Notes under the pieces: model-generated | The model's input: the letters and a program-made list of their open reading frames with translations, nothing else | The model's database searches: none | Told to the model about the DNA's origin: nothing | Assembly: GCA_016858145.1 (NCBI GenBank) | Contig: JAEHOE010000014.1 | Location: 744,001-808,000 of the forward strand | Direction of reading: 5' to 3' | From: Edaphochlamys debaryana | Lineage: Eukaryota > Chlorophyta > Chlorophyceae > Chlamydomonadales | DNA length: 64,000 nucleotides | Program-made: the position numbers and the translations under genes | Shown: positions 1 to 11,834 of the stretch, piece by piece | Position numbering within the stretch: position 1 is the first letter of the stretch | Layout: each line of letters starts with the position of its first letter

Positions 1-3000
1 GGCCGCCTTCCTCGGTGGTGGTCTCTTCGTCGGAGCTGGAGCCACGGCCTCCATCGCCGGCTGCGAGGCTCAGGGCAACAGCGCCGCCGCATCGGGCGGC
101 GCAGTGGCCGGTCAGGCGTGTGAGCGCCTCAGCCTCGCAGACAGCACCGTCATTAACAGCAGCGCCGGTCGCTTCGGTGGTGGTCTGTTCGCCTCGGCCT
201 GCAAGGCAGTGCTGGTTCAGAGGGTCCGCATCGAGCAGTGCGCGGCCATGACTGGCGGGGCCGTGTTCCTCAGTGGGCCCACCGCCGAGGCACTGGCGGC
301 GGGCGTCCTGGCATCGGCCAGCACCAACAGCAGCGCGCCCCACACCACCGCCATCCTTGTCAACGCAACCCTCGCGGACAACAGCGCAACAGACGCACCG
401 CCCACTAGCGATGAGGCAACCGGAACAGTGGGGGCGCCTTACGCACGGTACACAGGTGAGTCATGTTGCAGCAGGGCGCTGGGAACGTCTTTCGAAGCAC
501 ATCCGGTCCGTTGCGTGCCCCTAGCTAAGCTGCCATGCCGTTCCTGTGCCTGCAGGCCACGGCGGTGGCATGTTTGTTCACGGCATGATTGACGTCGCCG
601 TAGAGTCAGCCGATATTTCGAGGGGCAACGTCGGTCGTGTTGGGCCTAGCATTGCCACAACGCAGCGCTGCCCAAGGATCCCTGCCAGCGGCGCTGCCAA
701 CAGCTCCTGGAGCCTGCCCGCAAGCTTTGCTGACCTGGCAAGTGGATGGGTTGCGGCAGGGCTGCCAAGAGCTCGAGGGCAATCCGCAACAGCAGAGCCG
801 CAACCACATCTATCCATCTACAAACAAGTCTGGGGTCGTGTCATCGACCTTCATCCGCATCCCCCTGATCAACTTGGCCTCGCCCCCTGCCTTTCCCCAT
901 GGCCCTACGCAGGCGGGCTCTGGCGCCTCACTGGCTACCCTCGCGGGCGCCCCTTCCTCCGAGGAGTGCACCCGGCTGCTGCTCAACAACGTCCGCTTGC
1001 CCAGGGTGGGGATCGAATGTCATGCGGCGTGCCTGAAAATAAAGCTGCACATCAGTTGCAAGACGGGCCATCCAGCCATCCAGCCATCCTCCTACCAGCC
1101 AGCATGGATAACAGCTGTGTTCTGGGACCCCAACCTGCGTACTGAAACGACCGCTTTCCGCCCTGCCGCTGGGCTCGCTGTGCAGGACCGGCCCATCTGG
1201 GCGCAGGAGGTCGGTGCCAAGGGCCTGCAGATCCGCTGCGACGCGTACGGCGACCCACAGCGCAGCGCCTCACAGAGCGCCTCCCTCGACCCCCGCTGCG
1301 CCAGCCCGGCAAGCGGGGACCAGCAGCACGTGTGCGCTCTATTGGATGCGATCCTGGCCTGCAACCCGGCAGCGGACGACCGAGCCGAAGCCCTGGCGGC
1401 GCAAAACGCGATCCAGCGGTTCGGGATTGAGCTTCCGCCGTCTCAGCTCGTTTTGGTGCAGCCCCGTGCGGCCAGCTCCTGGGGCGAGCAGCAGGGGCCA
1501 ATGCAGCTGCGGGCGCTGCACATCCCGCTGGACGAGCCCGTCTCTGTACGGGTGGACCTGTACGACATCCAGGGCGTCAGCGTCAGCACAGGTACGACAC
1601 ACGCCTCAACGTCTCGGCTGTGGGTACATTCTTAGCTCGTGCACTGCGGTTTCATAAGCCTTGATCGACCCGCTTGCACCTGGTCACCGGTCACCCTCAC
1701 TTCGCACCCGTGCCCGCTGCCCGTGATTCCGCGCAGACCTGCTTCCCATGATGGTGACGGCCTCAATCCAGCAAGCAGCGGGCGGACTCCCGGGGAGCCC
1801 CATCCTGGCCCGACTGGACCCGGGCTTTGCGATCGGACGGTCCTTGACGGTGGCGATGGCCAACGGCTCAGCCGTGTGGCCCAGCCTGTCCTTCCTAGGC
1901 TGGCCCGGCAAATACACGCTGGTGTTCACAGCCACAAGCGCCATAGACCCGAACCTCTACCAGGAAAGCCAGGTTTCCTGAATTGGGTTCGGTCTTGACT
2001 GGAGGCGCCCACATGTATGATTCTAAACCTGGCTAATCAACCCTCCCTAATGTGCGCAGGTCTCACCCCTGCATATGGACGTCAAGCTGCTGCCTTGCCG
2101 GTCGGGGTCGACGCTCCAGATGCTGACTGCGCGGCAGCACGCGGGCGAGGAGGCTGCGTGGGTGGGCTGCTCCTCGTGCCCCCCCATCACCGTGGGGCTC
2201 TGGAACGACACCCGAGTCAGCACGCTGGCAACCCTGATGGCCGCCCAGCCCAGGACCGCCGACGCATTCCCGGTTGCCCAGGTGCGAGTGAACCCGGGCT
2301 GGTTCTGGGCACCGGCCCTTCTGTGCTGCGGTCACGGAGTGAAGAGTCATGCTTGCTTGCCGATGATGCTAACAAGGCACGCCTTGCTCGTGCAACCCCG
2401 AACGAACTTTCCTCAGAGCATCCTGACGCGCATGAACCAGGAGGCGCTGTCGGGCAGAGGCCCGGCGTGCATTTTCTGCCCTGACGAGGCCATCTGCCCG
2501 GGCGGGCCCCTGCTCGTCCCCAAGCCTGGTGAGGGACCGCGCAAGCGACGTCTGTCCTCGGACTTCCCTCATAATCCTGGCTTCACCACACGCCCACTTT
2601 GCCTGCAGGGTTCTGGCACTCGGCGCCCAACTCTGCGCTCGTGCACCGCTGCCCCTTCTCGGCGGCATGTGGCGGCATGCGCAACGGTCAGGCCGCCAAT
2701 GAGCAGACGTGGCAGCAACTGTTTGTGACGCTCGTCACCTCGGTCGCCGCCAACCTCAGCGCCCTCGTCTCCTTTGCGGACAACCTGGCGGTCCGTAGCC
2801 GATGGCTGGCGCTGTGCCAGAAGGCCGGCTACAACAACTTGACGGCGGAGAGCGGCGGAGGCGACACGGCTGGGGCACTTGTTTCCGCCGACATGCTGGC
2901 GCTGTGTCGGCTGTGGGGCCTGCCCGACGACAGCCCGCAGTCGTACATGCAGCAGCAGTGCGCGGAGGGGTACACCGGCAACGCCTGCGCCACGTGCGCC

Positions 3001-6000
3001 CCCGGCTACTTCATCAACCTCGAGTTTGAGTGCAGGTGGGCGTTGTGGGCGGCATTGGTGCGAAAGGAAGCGCATCACACTATGGTACTTTGGTACGCGC
3101 TCTGCAGGGCGCGAGGGGTCTTTTGATGAAAAGTTACAGAATCTCCTGCCTCGGCTCCCGCCCCGCAGGAACTGCCCCAGCGTTGCCCAGACGGCCGGCC
3201 TGGGCGTGCTGGCCTTCTTTTGCAACATCTTCCTGGTCATGGTCCTGGCCTACACCAACGTCAAGGAAATCACGGAGCTGGGACCGGACGGAGACGACCA
3301 CCGCGTGGAAAGGACCGCGCCCTCTGATGTGCTCAAGGCAAGGACCACGCTACATTGCTGAATAATGCGCAGAGGTCCGCATGAACTTGGGCTCGCTTAA
3401 ACCCCGAGCAAATAATAACCTGACCTCCGCTCCCTCCCGTCCCTCCCCTCCCCTCCCCGGCCCACAGCTGCTGGTGGTTCACATCCAGTACTTTATTATC
3501 ATAACGCGCCTCCAGTTGTCGTACCCCTCGGTGGTGCTCAACTTCCAGAGCGTCCTAAACACAGCAACGGGTGCGCGGGGGGCGGGCGGCATAATGTGAG
3601 GGATGTGAACGCCCGGGTCTTCTCACCCGAGCTTCTGCCGTCTCCATGCGCTGAGCATAGGGCTGCTGCTTGCCGGTACGCCTCGGCCAGCTTGCTCTTT
3701 GACCCACTTTGCTGCCTCCTCCACCCCTCTGGCCCCCAGGTGCCGAGAATGTTCTGGTGTACTCCGCTTCCTGCCTCGTGGAGAACGCAGACAGCAACAC
3801 GCAAGTCGAGGCACAGGTCAGCGTGCGCCTGGAACTGACAGCGGTCTAAAGCTTTGCATCCAACACGGCCTATCACACGAGTGCCCTCTTGCCAACAGGT
3901 CTTCACCTCCATCTTCCTGCCCTGCGTGGTGGTGCTCGCGTCCATGTCCTTCTGGCTCCTGAGGTGCGTGTGCCCCTCGCGCGGCTGTGTGGTGGCCCCT
4001 CCCATGTTGGCTGCCAGCCTGCCCGAAGAAGTGTCAGCAGCACAATGTTGCCGTGGCCAAACCGTCGCCTCCCTGCCCATGTTCCACCGCCTCTGGGTCG
4101 TGCTCCAACAGGCACGGCGTGCAGCGGTACCGCCAGCGCACGGCCTCCCAGCACGGCCTCATGCCCCGACCCGCCGCACCCGCTGCCTCCAAGCGCGGGA
4201 ACGGCAGCCCGGACCCGTACAGCGGAGACGGAGGCGGCGGCCCCCTCGGAACCCGCCTGAGCGTGGGCGGAGGGGACCTGCTCCGCCATGCCCCCAGCCT
4301 CGGGGGCGCGCCCAGCCTTGGGGGGGCGCCCAGCCTTGGGGGGGCGCCCAGCCTTCTCCCCCCTGCCTCCAGCTTGGGCGGAAGGAGCAACGGCGGCGGC
4401 AAGCAGGGAGCCCTCTCCCCGGTTCCCAGTCTCATGCTGCCCCCCGCGCTCAGCCTCGCCAAGGCCAACAGCTACAAATCGCCGAGCCAGGGCGGCATGC
4501 TTCCAGCCGCCAGGGCGGTCGCAGCCGCGGGCAGCCCCCGTGTGGCCGGGACCCACTGCTGTCCACCGCGAGGAGCCTGGGCGGCTCTGCAGGCAGCAAC
4601 AGGTGCGGCGGCCGGTACTGGCGGTAGCAAATTGCTTTAATCGCTGATGCAATTGTACGTCCTAGGCCCCATACTGTGGAGTCGACTTTGACTATGACTG
4701 ACTGTGGGCTTTGTCCCTCGATCCTTGTCTTCGCCGCCGCAGTCCCCACGCGCAACCCTCGTCCCGTGAGGGCGTGCCCGCTCTCAGCAGACTGGCGGCA
4801 GCGGGCCTGCTCTCACAAAGCAGCGTGGGGATCGGCAACAGGTGCTGTTGACTTATAGTAGCGCAGTAGGGCTATGCAACAGCACAAATGCTTGTATCGT
4901 GTCAGGCTTGGAAGAGGCCACGCTTTCGGGTGGTCTCGTCAAAGTGACCTGATCCTTTCCTGTGGCATTCCCAACCGCCGCAGCTCTGACAACTCCGACA
5001 AGCCGTCCTCGTGTGGGCCGCCGCTTCCCGAAACTCCGCCTGTCACTGCACCGGGGAGCAGCGACCCCTCGCACCGGGACCTGCCGAGCGCCCTTTCGGC
5101 CACGGCCCACGACCCGGCCCCTTCTTCCACGGTTTCCGTGTCGGCGGCATCCGGCGGCGGACACATCCGATCGGCCGGTGTCTCCCTGGGCTACACGTCT
5201 GACCAGCCCAACAGCAACCCTAGCGTCTTGGACAGGTACAAGATGGGTTCACTTCGAAGCGCTGGGGACATCCCTCGTACTAACACCCCCATTGTACCGA
5301 TAGACTGGCTTTCCTGACACGATTGTATGCTTCTTGCGGTCCATGTTGCAGTTTGAGCAACGGCGAATCAGCCCTCGGGACCACAAGCTCGCTTCGACCC
5401 GCCCAGTCCGCCGCCGTGCTAGCCACGGCCAACAGCCGAGGCGCACCAGAGCTGCCCACGTCGCCGTCCGCACCTGTCGGCGCTCCGCCCGCTGCCCCCG
5501 CCCCTTGGCCCTCCCCCATCCCGCCGCCGCCCTCCCCCAAGCCAGCTGCCCTTACCCTCGGGCACACCATGTCGACCCTGCTCGAGACTCCCACCGTGGG
5601 CGGGGACCTGGTTGACTTTGTGGAGGAGCCACCCGAGGGCGAGGACGAGCCCCCATTCGAGCCCCTGCCGCCCGCCCCCAGCGCTCTGGCCCCCCGCACC
5701 AGCGCCCAGCTGCTCCCCCGGGCGGCCTCGGAGGCGGCCTCAGTGCTGGTCACCAAGGCCTCCACCAGCGCCGCGCGCTACCTCCGCGACGTGAAGAACG
5801 ACGTCAAGCGCACCGTGCACCTGATGGACTACCACCTGCCCGTCAGCAGCCAGCTGCGCATCGTGCTCACAGTGGCAGTGTTCGTGCTGTACCCGGGATG
5901 GGCGCAGACGAGTGAGCGGGCAGGGCGGTGGGGGGAGGATGGAGGCGGGGGGAGGTTATCTAGGCTGCACGTGCAGAGCTTGAAGGGCTGAACGTGGCTC

Positions 6001-7797
6001 AAGAAGTGGCGCCCTTGATCCCACCGCTGCAACGCTGGGAGACCCCACCCGTGCCCCCCACAACCCTCGCCGCCCTGTCCCCTGCCGCCTGCCGCTTCTC
6101 CGTCCTCCCTTCTCGTGCAGTCATGAGCATCTTCGCCTGCTACTGGCTGGATGACGGCAGCGGCCCCTACCCGGAGAACCAGCAGGCCGACTGGCCCAAG
6201 GGCTACTGGTGAGCCGGTGGCGAATGCTTGCCCGTCTGTTCAGTTTGCTCCTTGCTCTTTCCGTGCAGCGTTCCCTGAGCCCATGCCGTACCCGCCCTCC
6301 GTACTCGCCTCCCGTACCAGGATCCGTAACATGAACATGGAGTGCTTCACCGGGGAGCACCTGTCCCGCTACGTGCCGCTGGGCGTGGTGTCGGCCTTCT
6401 TCCTGTGCCTCATGCCGCCGCTCGTGTCCTTCGCCGTGCTGTGGGCGCACCGGGCGGCGCTGCAGCAGCTCAGCACCAAGCGACTGTTCGGCTTCCTCTA
6501 CATGCGATACAAGTGAGGGACCCAGACCTGGCTGGGTTGCTGCGTGCAGTGGTGCCCCTGACTGCTGGGTGGTTCCTGACGCAGCGCCCTCTGCCCTCCA
6601 CTCCCCCTCCCGTCCAGGCCTCCGTTCTTCTGGTGGGACTCGCTGCTGCAGCTGGAGCAGCTGGCCATCGTGGTGGTGGAGGTGTTCGGCCGCTCGCTGC
6701 CCGTGACACAGCAGGTGGGGGCGCGTGGGCGCACGCGGGGCGTTGGCCTTGCTTGCCTTGACGCTGCCCACCTGTGCACTCTTGGCACGCCGGTACCAAG
6801 TCGCTGTGCTGCGCGCCCACCCTTCTCCCGGCCTCCCTCCTTCCGACTCGGTCTTCCCCCTCCTATCAAACCCGCCCGGCAGGTGCCGCTCCTGCTGGTG
6901 GTCTTCACCGTCATTTCGTACGGCAACCTAGCCTGCGCGCCCATCCGCAACCACGTGATCACGTTGCTGGAGTCGCTCTCCTTCGTCATCCTCATCCTCA
7001 CGCTCCTGCTCTCGATGTTCTTCATCGGAGCGGACGCGCTGCAGCACAACGAGCCCGTCGCGGTGAGGGAATGGGCCCGTTCACACAACAGCTTGCTGGG
7101 TCAGGCATTGGCCGCTGACTTGCATGGGGCGCGGGAACCACTGCTTTCCACTGTCCCGACCCTGTCTCACCAGCCCCCTTCCTTGCGCTGCCCCCCATGC
7201 CAGGAGGCCATCGGCGCCATCATCATCCTCCTCAACGTCGGCCTCGTGGTCCTGTTCGCGGCCTTCGTGGTGTGGGCCCGCTGGGGCCGCAGCGACGACC
7301 CCGCACACCCCACCTGGCTGCAGCGGAGCCTCGCCCGACTGCAGGGGCTGGCGCTGCGGGCAGCCGGAGCCTGCTGCGGCGGGAGAGCCGCGGGGGCCAG
7401 TGCCGTGGACAGCGTTGCAGGTGGCAGCGAGGCGGTGGACGGCGAGCCGCTGCCGCTGCCAGTGTCACAGCAGCTGCTGCCGGCGGCTGCGGTGCCCGGC
7501 TCGCCTGCTGCGGCTTCCCACGCGCACGCTCCGCCGCCGCCGTCCACGGCGCAAGCGCAAGCGCTGGCCTCCGCCCAGAGCCTCCCCAGCCCATTCATCC
7601 TGGCGCAGCAATCTGGCGGTGGCGGCGAAAACGGCAAAGCGGGCGCTGGGGCTGCGAGCCCACAGCCCGTGGCCACCCCGCTTGCGCCCCGGCAGCCGCT
7701 CATGACCTCAGCGTCCCTACCGCACTCCCAGCCGCTCCGTGAGGCCGCGAGCCTGCAGCAGAGCCCTTTCGTCTCTGTTCAGAAGACTGCGCCGTGA
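1..7797 (+). CDS. Beta-helix/polytopic membrane receptor, second copy (5'-truncated by window, frameshifted)
   Basis: This is the 3' part of a second copy of the receptor at 11835-35930. I traced 21 exons: <1-455, 556-737, 913-1005, 1186-1591, 1737-1963 or 1972, 2060-2281, 2417-2528, 2609-3035, 3169-3337, 3468-3570, 3740-3816, 3899-3963, 4112-4602, 4743-4841, 4984-5235, 5352-5911, 6121-6208, 6321-6512, 6618-6714, 6883-7062 and 7204-7797. The first encodes Pmp-type beta-helix repeats, 2609-3035 a cysteine-rich EGF-like end, 3169-3963 membrane segments, 4112-5800 a Ser/Pro-rich linker, and 5830-7300 the polytopic domain. Exon 4112-4602 lacks one C that the other copy has (4552-4554 against 15015-15018). 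This shifts the frame and gives TGA at 5354-5356 before the polytopic domain. Downstream exons remain open in the original frame, so the break is recent or a sequence error. Confidence 0.85.
4112..4602 (+). other. Frameshifted linker exon of the plus-strand copy
   Basis: The exon is 491 nt against 474 nt in its counterpart (15440-14967). The difference is one extra 18-bp repeat unit encoding APSLGG and one missing base at 4552-4554, where GGGACCC replaces GGGACCCC. The flanking exons are phase 2 on both sides in the intact copy. In this copy the shifted frame stays open through 4743-4841 and 4984-5235 and ends at TGA 5354-5356. Confidence 0.85.
4306..4360 (+). repeat. 18-bp coding tandem repeat (APSLGG)
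   Basis: GC-rich 18-bp units, each encoding Ala-Pro-Ser-Leu-Gly-Gly, stand about three times in this copy and about twice in the inverted copy near 15220-15270. The repeat lies in the predicted cytosolic linker between membrane regions. Confidence 0.8.
5830..7300 (+). other. Polytopic TRP-like membrane domain (plus-strand copy)
   Basis: Hydrophobic segments are encoded in exons 5352-5911 (QLRIVLTVAVFVLYPGW), 6321-6512 (LGVVSAFFLCLMPPLVSFAV), 6618-6714, 6883-7062 (two segments) and 7204-7797 (AIIILLNVGLVVLFAAFVVW). A Cys-containing extracellular-type stretch (MSIFACYWLDDGSG ... MECFTGEHL) lies between the first two. This order resembles the polytopic C-terminal domain found behind Pmp-type beta-helices in algae and oomycetes. 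The frameshift upstream puts it out of frame in this copy. Confidence 0.7.
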
Positions 7798-8130
7798 ACG
7801 CTGTGTGGTTGCACGAGGGTCAGTAAGGCGTTGAACTGCATATGCATATTGATATGTCACAATCGCAGTAGTCACGCACTCGTCCCCCGTTCCCACTCGA
7901 TGTGGGTACGCCCGGATGTGGCCGGCAGCACCGCACGGGTCTTGCAGTGTTAGCGTTACCCCCCGCCGTGTTTACTCATAAATTGCCTGCTCGCACGGTG
8001 CTCAGCCTGGAAGCGGCAGGTGTCCACTGCCGGCGGCTGCCTTACGGCCTGTGTGCTTTTGGTCGCAATCGCTCATTATTTGTTGCTTGTTGGGTAGATC
8101 ATGACTGATAATGAGGGTGTGCGTCCTTTA

Positions 8131-11100
8131 TGCCGCCAGCCCGCCCTCACAATTCTTGGCAGATGTTTCCGTTTTTGGCGCCTACGTGTAGCTTTGACAG
8201 GGTGTACTAGGTGTACTGAGTGATCTGACCAAGCAAGCTTTGTCTTACTTTGCCATCCAGCACTTCCTTTGTTGTCCAACGTTGACTAGGTGCTGGCTAG
8301 GTTTGATGTCAGGGCGTTTGTGCGCCTGGCTCCAGATGCTTCCTGGGTACTATCCGCAGAACCGCTTCCTGATCTCCTGAGGCTGTCTGACTGAGTCATC
8401 TGGGCCCGAGGAGTGTGAACCCAAACTTGCATGCCCAACTATGAGTGGGCTGCAGGAGCGTTGGGTTGTTATCCCAGCATTTTATGCAGCAGGGGCAATG
8501 CATGCTCCAGGAGGCGCGCTGTTTGCTTAGCATACAGGAACCACGGTGCTTTGCTTGCCCCCTCAGCAATGCTGAATGTGTTGCGTGCTTGCCGCCGGGT
8601 AGGTGCACGGCTGTATGAATTGGGTGGTCAATTGTTTCTGGGGAACTGCACTGTGGGGGTTTCGCTTGCTACGGCATTATTGAGGAGCCAGGGAGGTTAC
8701 ATATAAAAGACTGAAATGAGTGCTGAGCATCTACGTAGCGCAAGAAGAGTTTGTAAGCAAGGCAAAGCCACCCTTTTGCTCTCAGGACAATCTGTTCACA
8801 AGGGTGCTCGGCGGGAGTCCTGGGGCCGGATTAGGCCCGGATTAGGCCAGCAGCATCACAACGCCCTCCCTACGGAGTTTAAGTCCCAGAAGGCCCTGGC
8901 GTGGGTTATGTTAAGGAGGGCGGGTTGGTTAGACCCGCCACCTTGGGGGTAACTCTTCATCCTACCTTGTGCTCATCACCCTTGTCTCAGGGTCCAGTAG
9001 GTCTTCACGATGCTTTGTCGCCCATGCGCTCAACCTTTTCTCAGGGTCCTGGGCTGTGGCAGCAGGCTTTTGCCTCTGAGGCCCTGACGCCCAGGGATTT
9101 GCGCAGGTAGGGACTTGGCCACCCGCGTCAGCAAGGCCCCTCGCTCCAGTCTGTGCTGATATTTAAGCCGGACGATCCCCTGACCCCCAAGCGGCCCATC
9201 TGCATGTATCGTCTGGTCCCCCAACAGGGGGCTTCTGGATATGAGCCAGAAGAATTTGGCGATTTTGGCCACAGCGGGTGTGTGCTCTGGCTCCACGCAC
9301 TCTTCTGGACATGGGGCACGAGGGGCCAGTTTTTCCCCTCGGTCTATCCCACGGTGGGACCGCGAGGGCCACGCAGCCTAGCATCTGCATGAGGGCCACA
9401 AGCTCTGGGCCACAAAAGACCCTGGGTTTTCATCACTGTGGGGGGCAGTTGGGGCCAGCGATGTCGGCACGCCGCTACCCTGCCGCACAAAAACCGTCCT
9501 CCCCGCAGTGCCAATCGCTGCCAAGCCATGTGCAAGTCTCTGCCGTACACATGTCGATACTGTTATGTGCTCTTGCTTGTGAGGTTCCATCCGTGGTCGG
9601 CGGTTGGGGTTGGGGTTGACAGTGGTGTGTAGAGTAGACAGTGCATAGGCATAGGGAGCACGGCAAGCAGTCCGTCACCGTTGTATCCCTACAAACTGGC
9701 TGACGTGTGCCGTACGGCAGGGTAAGTAGTGGGTCCGAGGGTTTTGCAGCCGGGGGTTTCGTTCCTATACCCCCCCGGAGGCTCCCAGGGGGGGCCCCTA
9801 TCTAGCCAGGTCTAGCCCCCAACCATGCTTACAGACCCCTCGCACGACAGGGCGGGGCTGCAAGCAGCCAGGATCCGCGTAGACGGGTCGCGTCCATAGC
9901 TCTATCTGAGGGCGGCCCTTCTTCATTATGTCCCTGAGGGCTTTCCAGGACTCACCCCCAGCCCCGAGTGGTGCGCGGTCGACAGCACTGTGCACAGTGG
10001 CCAGTGCCCACGTGGGCCTGGCCACAGGCAGGACACAAAGTGGTAGCACCTCCACACAGGCAACGCGGCCTGCGCCCGCGACAGACACTTGATCTAGCAG
10101 CTGCTGACGCGATGCCGCCCATCCATACTCCTCCCCAGCCGCCGCCAACCAAGCTCCTGCCAAGCGCCTGAACGAGCCCGCCCGGCAGCCCGCCGCACAA
10201 ACCCAGCATGGGGCAAGTTCTCCCACTGCACCCTCCATAGCCGTGCGAGGGAGCTGCATAGCGCATGCAGTTTGGGCTGCCGCAGGGGCAGGAGCGCTGG
10301 GGTCCCGACAGGGCAGGGCCAGGGCTTCGAAGGGGGTCACATACAGAGTTGGCCAGGGCCAGCCTTGGAAGCCATCTCAGCAACACAACTGTCTCCACTC
10401 CATCAACCGCAGGTTTGAGCGTGCACTAGCGCAACACTCTTGGCGGGAGTCCCTGTCCCCGACGGCTCGCCAGGCAAGCATCCATGCGCCGCCACTCAGG
10501 GCCAACCCAGCTGTGGTCATTTCTGTTCCATCTCAGCCCCCAATAGATAGGGCAGCTCAATGGATCACAACTCCATTACAGGCTGCAGCGTCCTAGTGTC
10601 GCGTCCTTTTGTTAACGCCGTAGCAAGCGCACCCCCCGCAGTGTAATTTATTGCACAAGCACAGCAAAACATAGAGGGGCTTCATACCACAGCCTCAGCC
10701 GCCCCCGTAAATAAACAGCAATGCTACCTCAGCGACGGACCCCGCAAGTTATGAGGTATTCCTTGCGAACGAGAAGTAAAGAGCGCCTCCTGGGGCATTC
10801 ATTGCATGCCCCTGCAGACTGCCGGTATGCGTGCTGGCCAAGATCACGCTCCTGCTGCGCTGCGCGCCCATGAACAGCTAGCTGGGCACGCAAAATTAGG
10901 TGTGAAGGCTCAGTAGGCTCAGGCATACTTGGGCCCGCCTCTGCTCTATCTTTCCTCAGCAGCCCGCATCTCTCAAGGCCTGGCTCAGGGGGTAGGTAGC
11001 GGTTCTGCGAAAAACAGTATCCAGCAGACAGCATCAGGCGCATACGCTCATCTAGCCAGCAACTCGCTTCGTAAGGCTGGGATGTGGCTAACAGTCTGCG

Positions 11101-11506
11101 ATTCAAAGAGCGGACTATAAAAGCAGCACCGCTTAAGCAGTTCAAGGCCCTCGAGGGAGAGGGCTCTCAAGAGGAGCACCCACGGAACACTAAGTTGGGT
11201 ACATCCCGCGCAAGCACACAATATAATCCGACACGCACAGCAGCCGGCGGGGAAAACAGAAGCACCACTCACACGCAAGTGATGATGAAGTGTAGGTAAC
11301 AGTTACTGAAGCTCTGCGGCTGCTCGCCCGCCCCGTCCACCCCTCAAGCTCGCTAACCTCTTGCGCACACAGCAATTACCCCCACCTGACCATCCAGGAG
11401 CCAGGGGACAAAAATACATACCCACCAGAAAACCCCCAGACAACAATTGCTGGCGAAAGCCAGCTGCTAGTGACATGAACGACCCACAACGGTCCAGTGC
11501 TGTACC
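8131..11506. other. Unique spacer between convergent receptor copies
   Basis: About 3.4 kb separates the two 3' ends. I find no exon chain, transposon termini or RNA gene. Composition is less GC-rich than the flanking exons, with a few C- or G-runs (9765-9800) and a short tandem CCGGATTAGGC at 8826-8845. Open frames here are short, lack splice context, and have no recognisable domains. Confidence 0.6.
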
Positions 11507-11834
11507 TCAAGTAAAGGACGCACATCCTCATCCCCACTCTGCTGCAAAAGCGTACAGACCGCCCAGATCAGTGCCATACCAAAAGCCTACAGGCCGTAAG
11601 GCAGCCGGCAGTGGACACCTGCCTCTTCCAGGCTGGGCACCGTGCGAGCAGGCAATTTATGAGTAAACACGGCGGGGGTTAACGCTAACACTGCAAGACC
11701 CGTGCGGTGCTGCCGGCCACATCCGGGCGTACCCACATCGAGTGGTAACGGGGGACGAGTGCGTGACTACTGCGATTGTGACGCATTCATACGCAAATCA
11801 ACGTCCTTATGACACTCGCGCGACCACACATCGT

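Larger units (their letters stand above)
1..8130 (+). repeat. Left arm of large inverted duplication
   Basis: This arm matches the reverse complement of 11507-19540. Position 1 corresponds to about 19540, and the match runs past the stop codon into the 3' flank until about 8130. Exons are nearly identical between arms, whereas several introns have diverged in sequence and length (for example the intron after 455). The arm probably continues left of the window, since it begins in the middle of an exon. Confidence 0.93.

Noticed and set aside
8752..8756. TGTAA as the poly(A) signal of the plus-strand receptor copy
   Set aside because: It lies about 950 bases after the stop and beyond the duplicated flank; chance occurrence is likely.
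9030..11300. Small genes in the spacer of the inverted duplication
   Set aside because: Only short open frames without acceptors, donors or recognisable domains.
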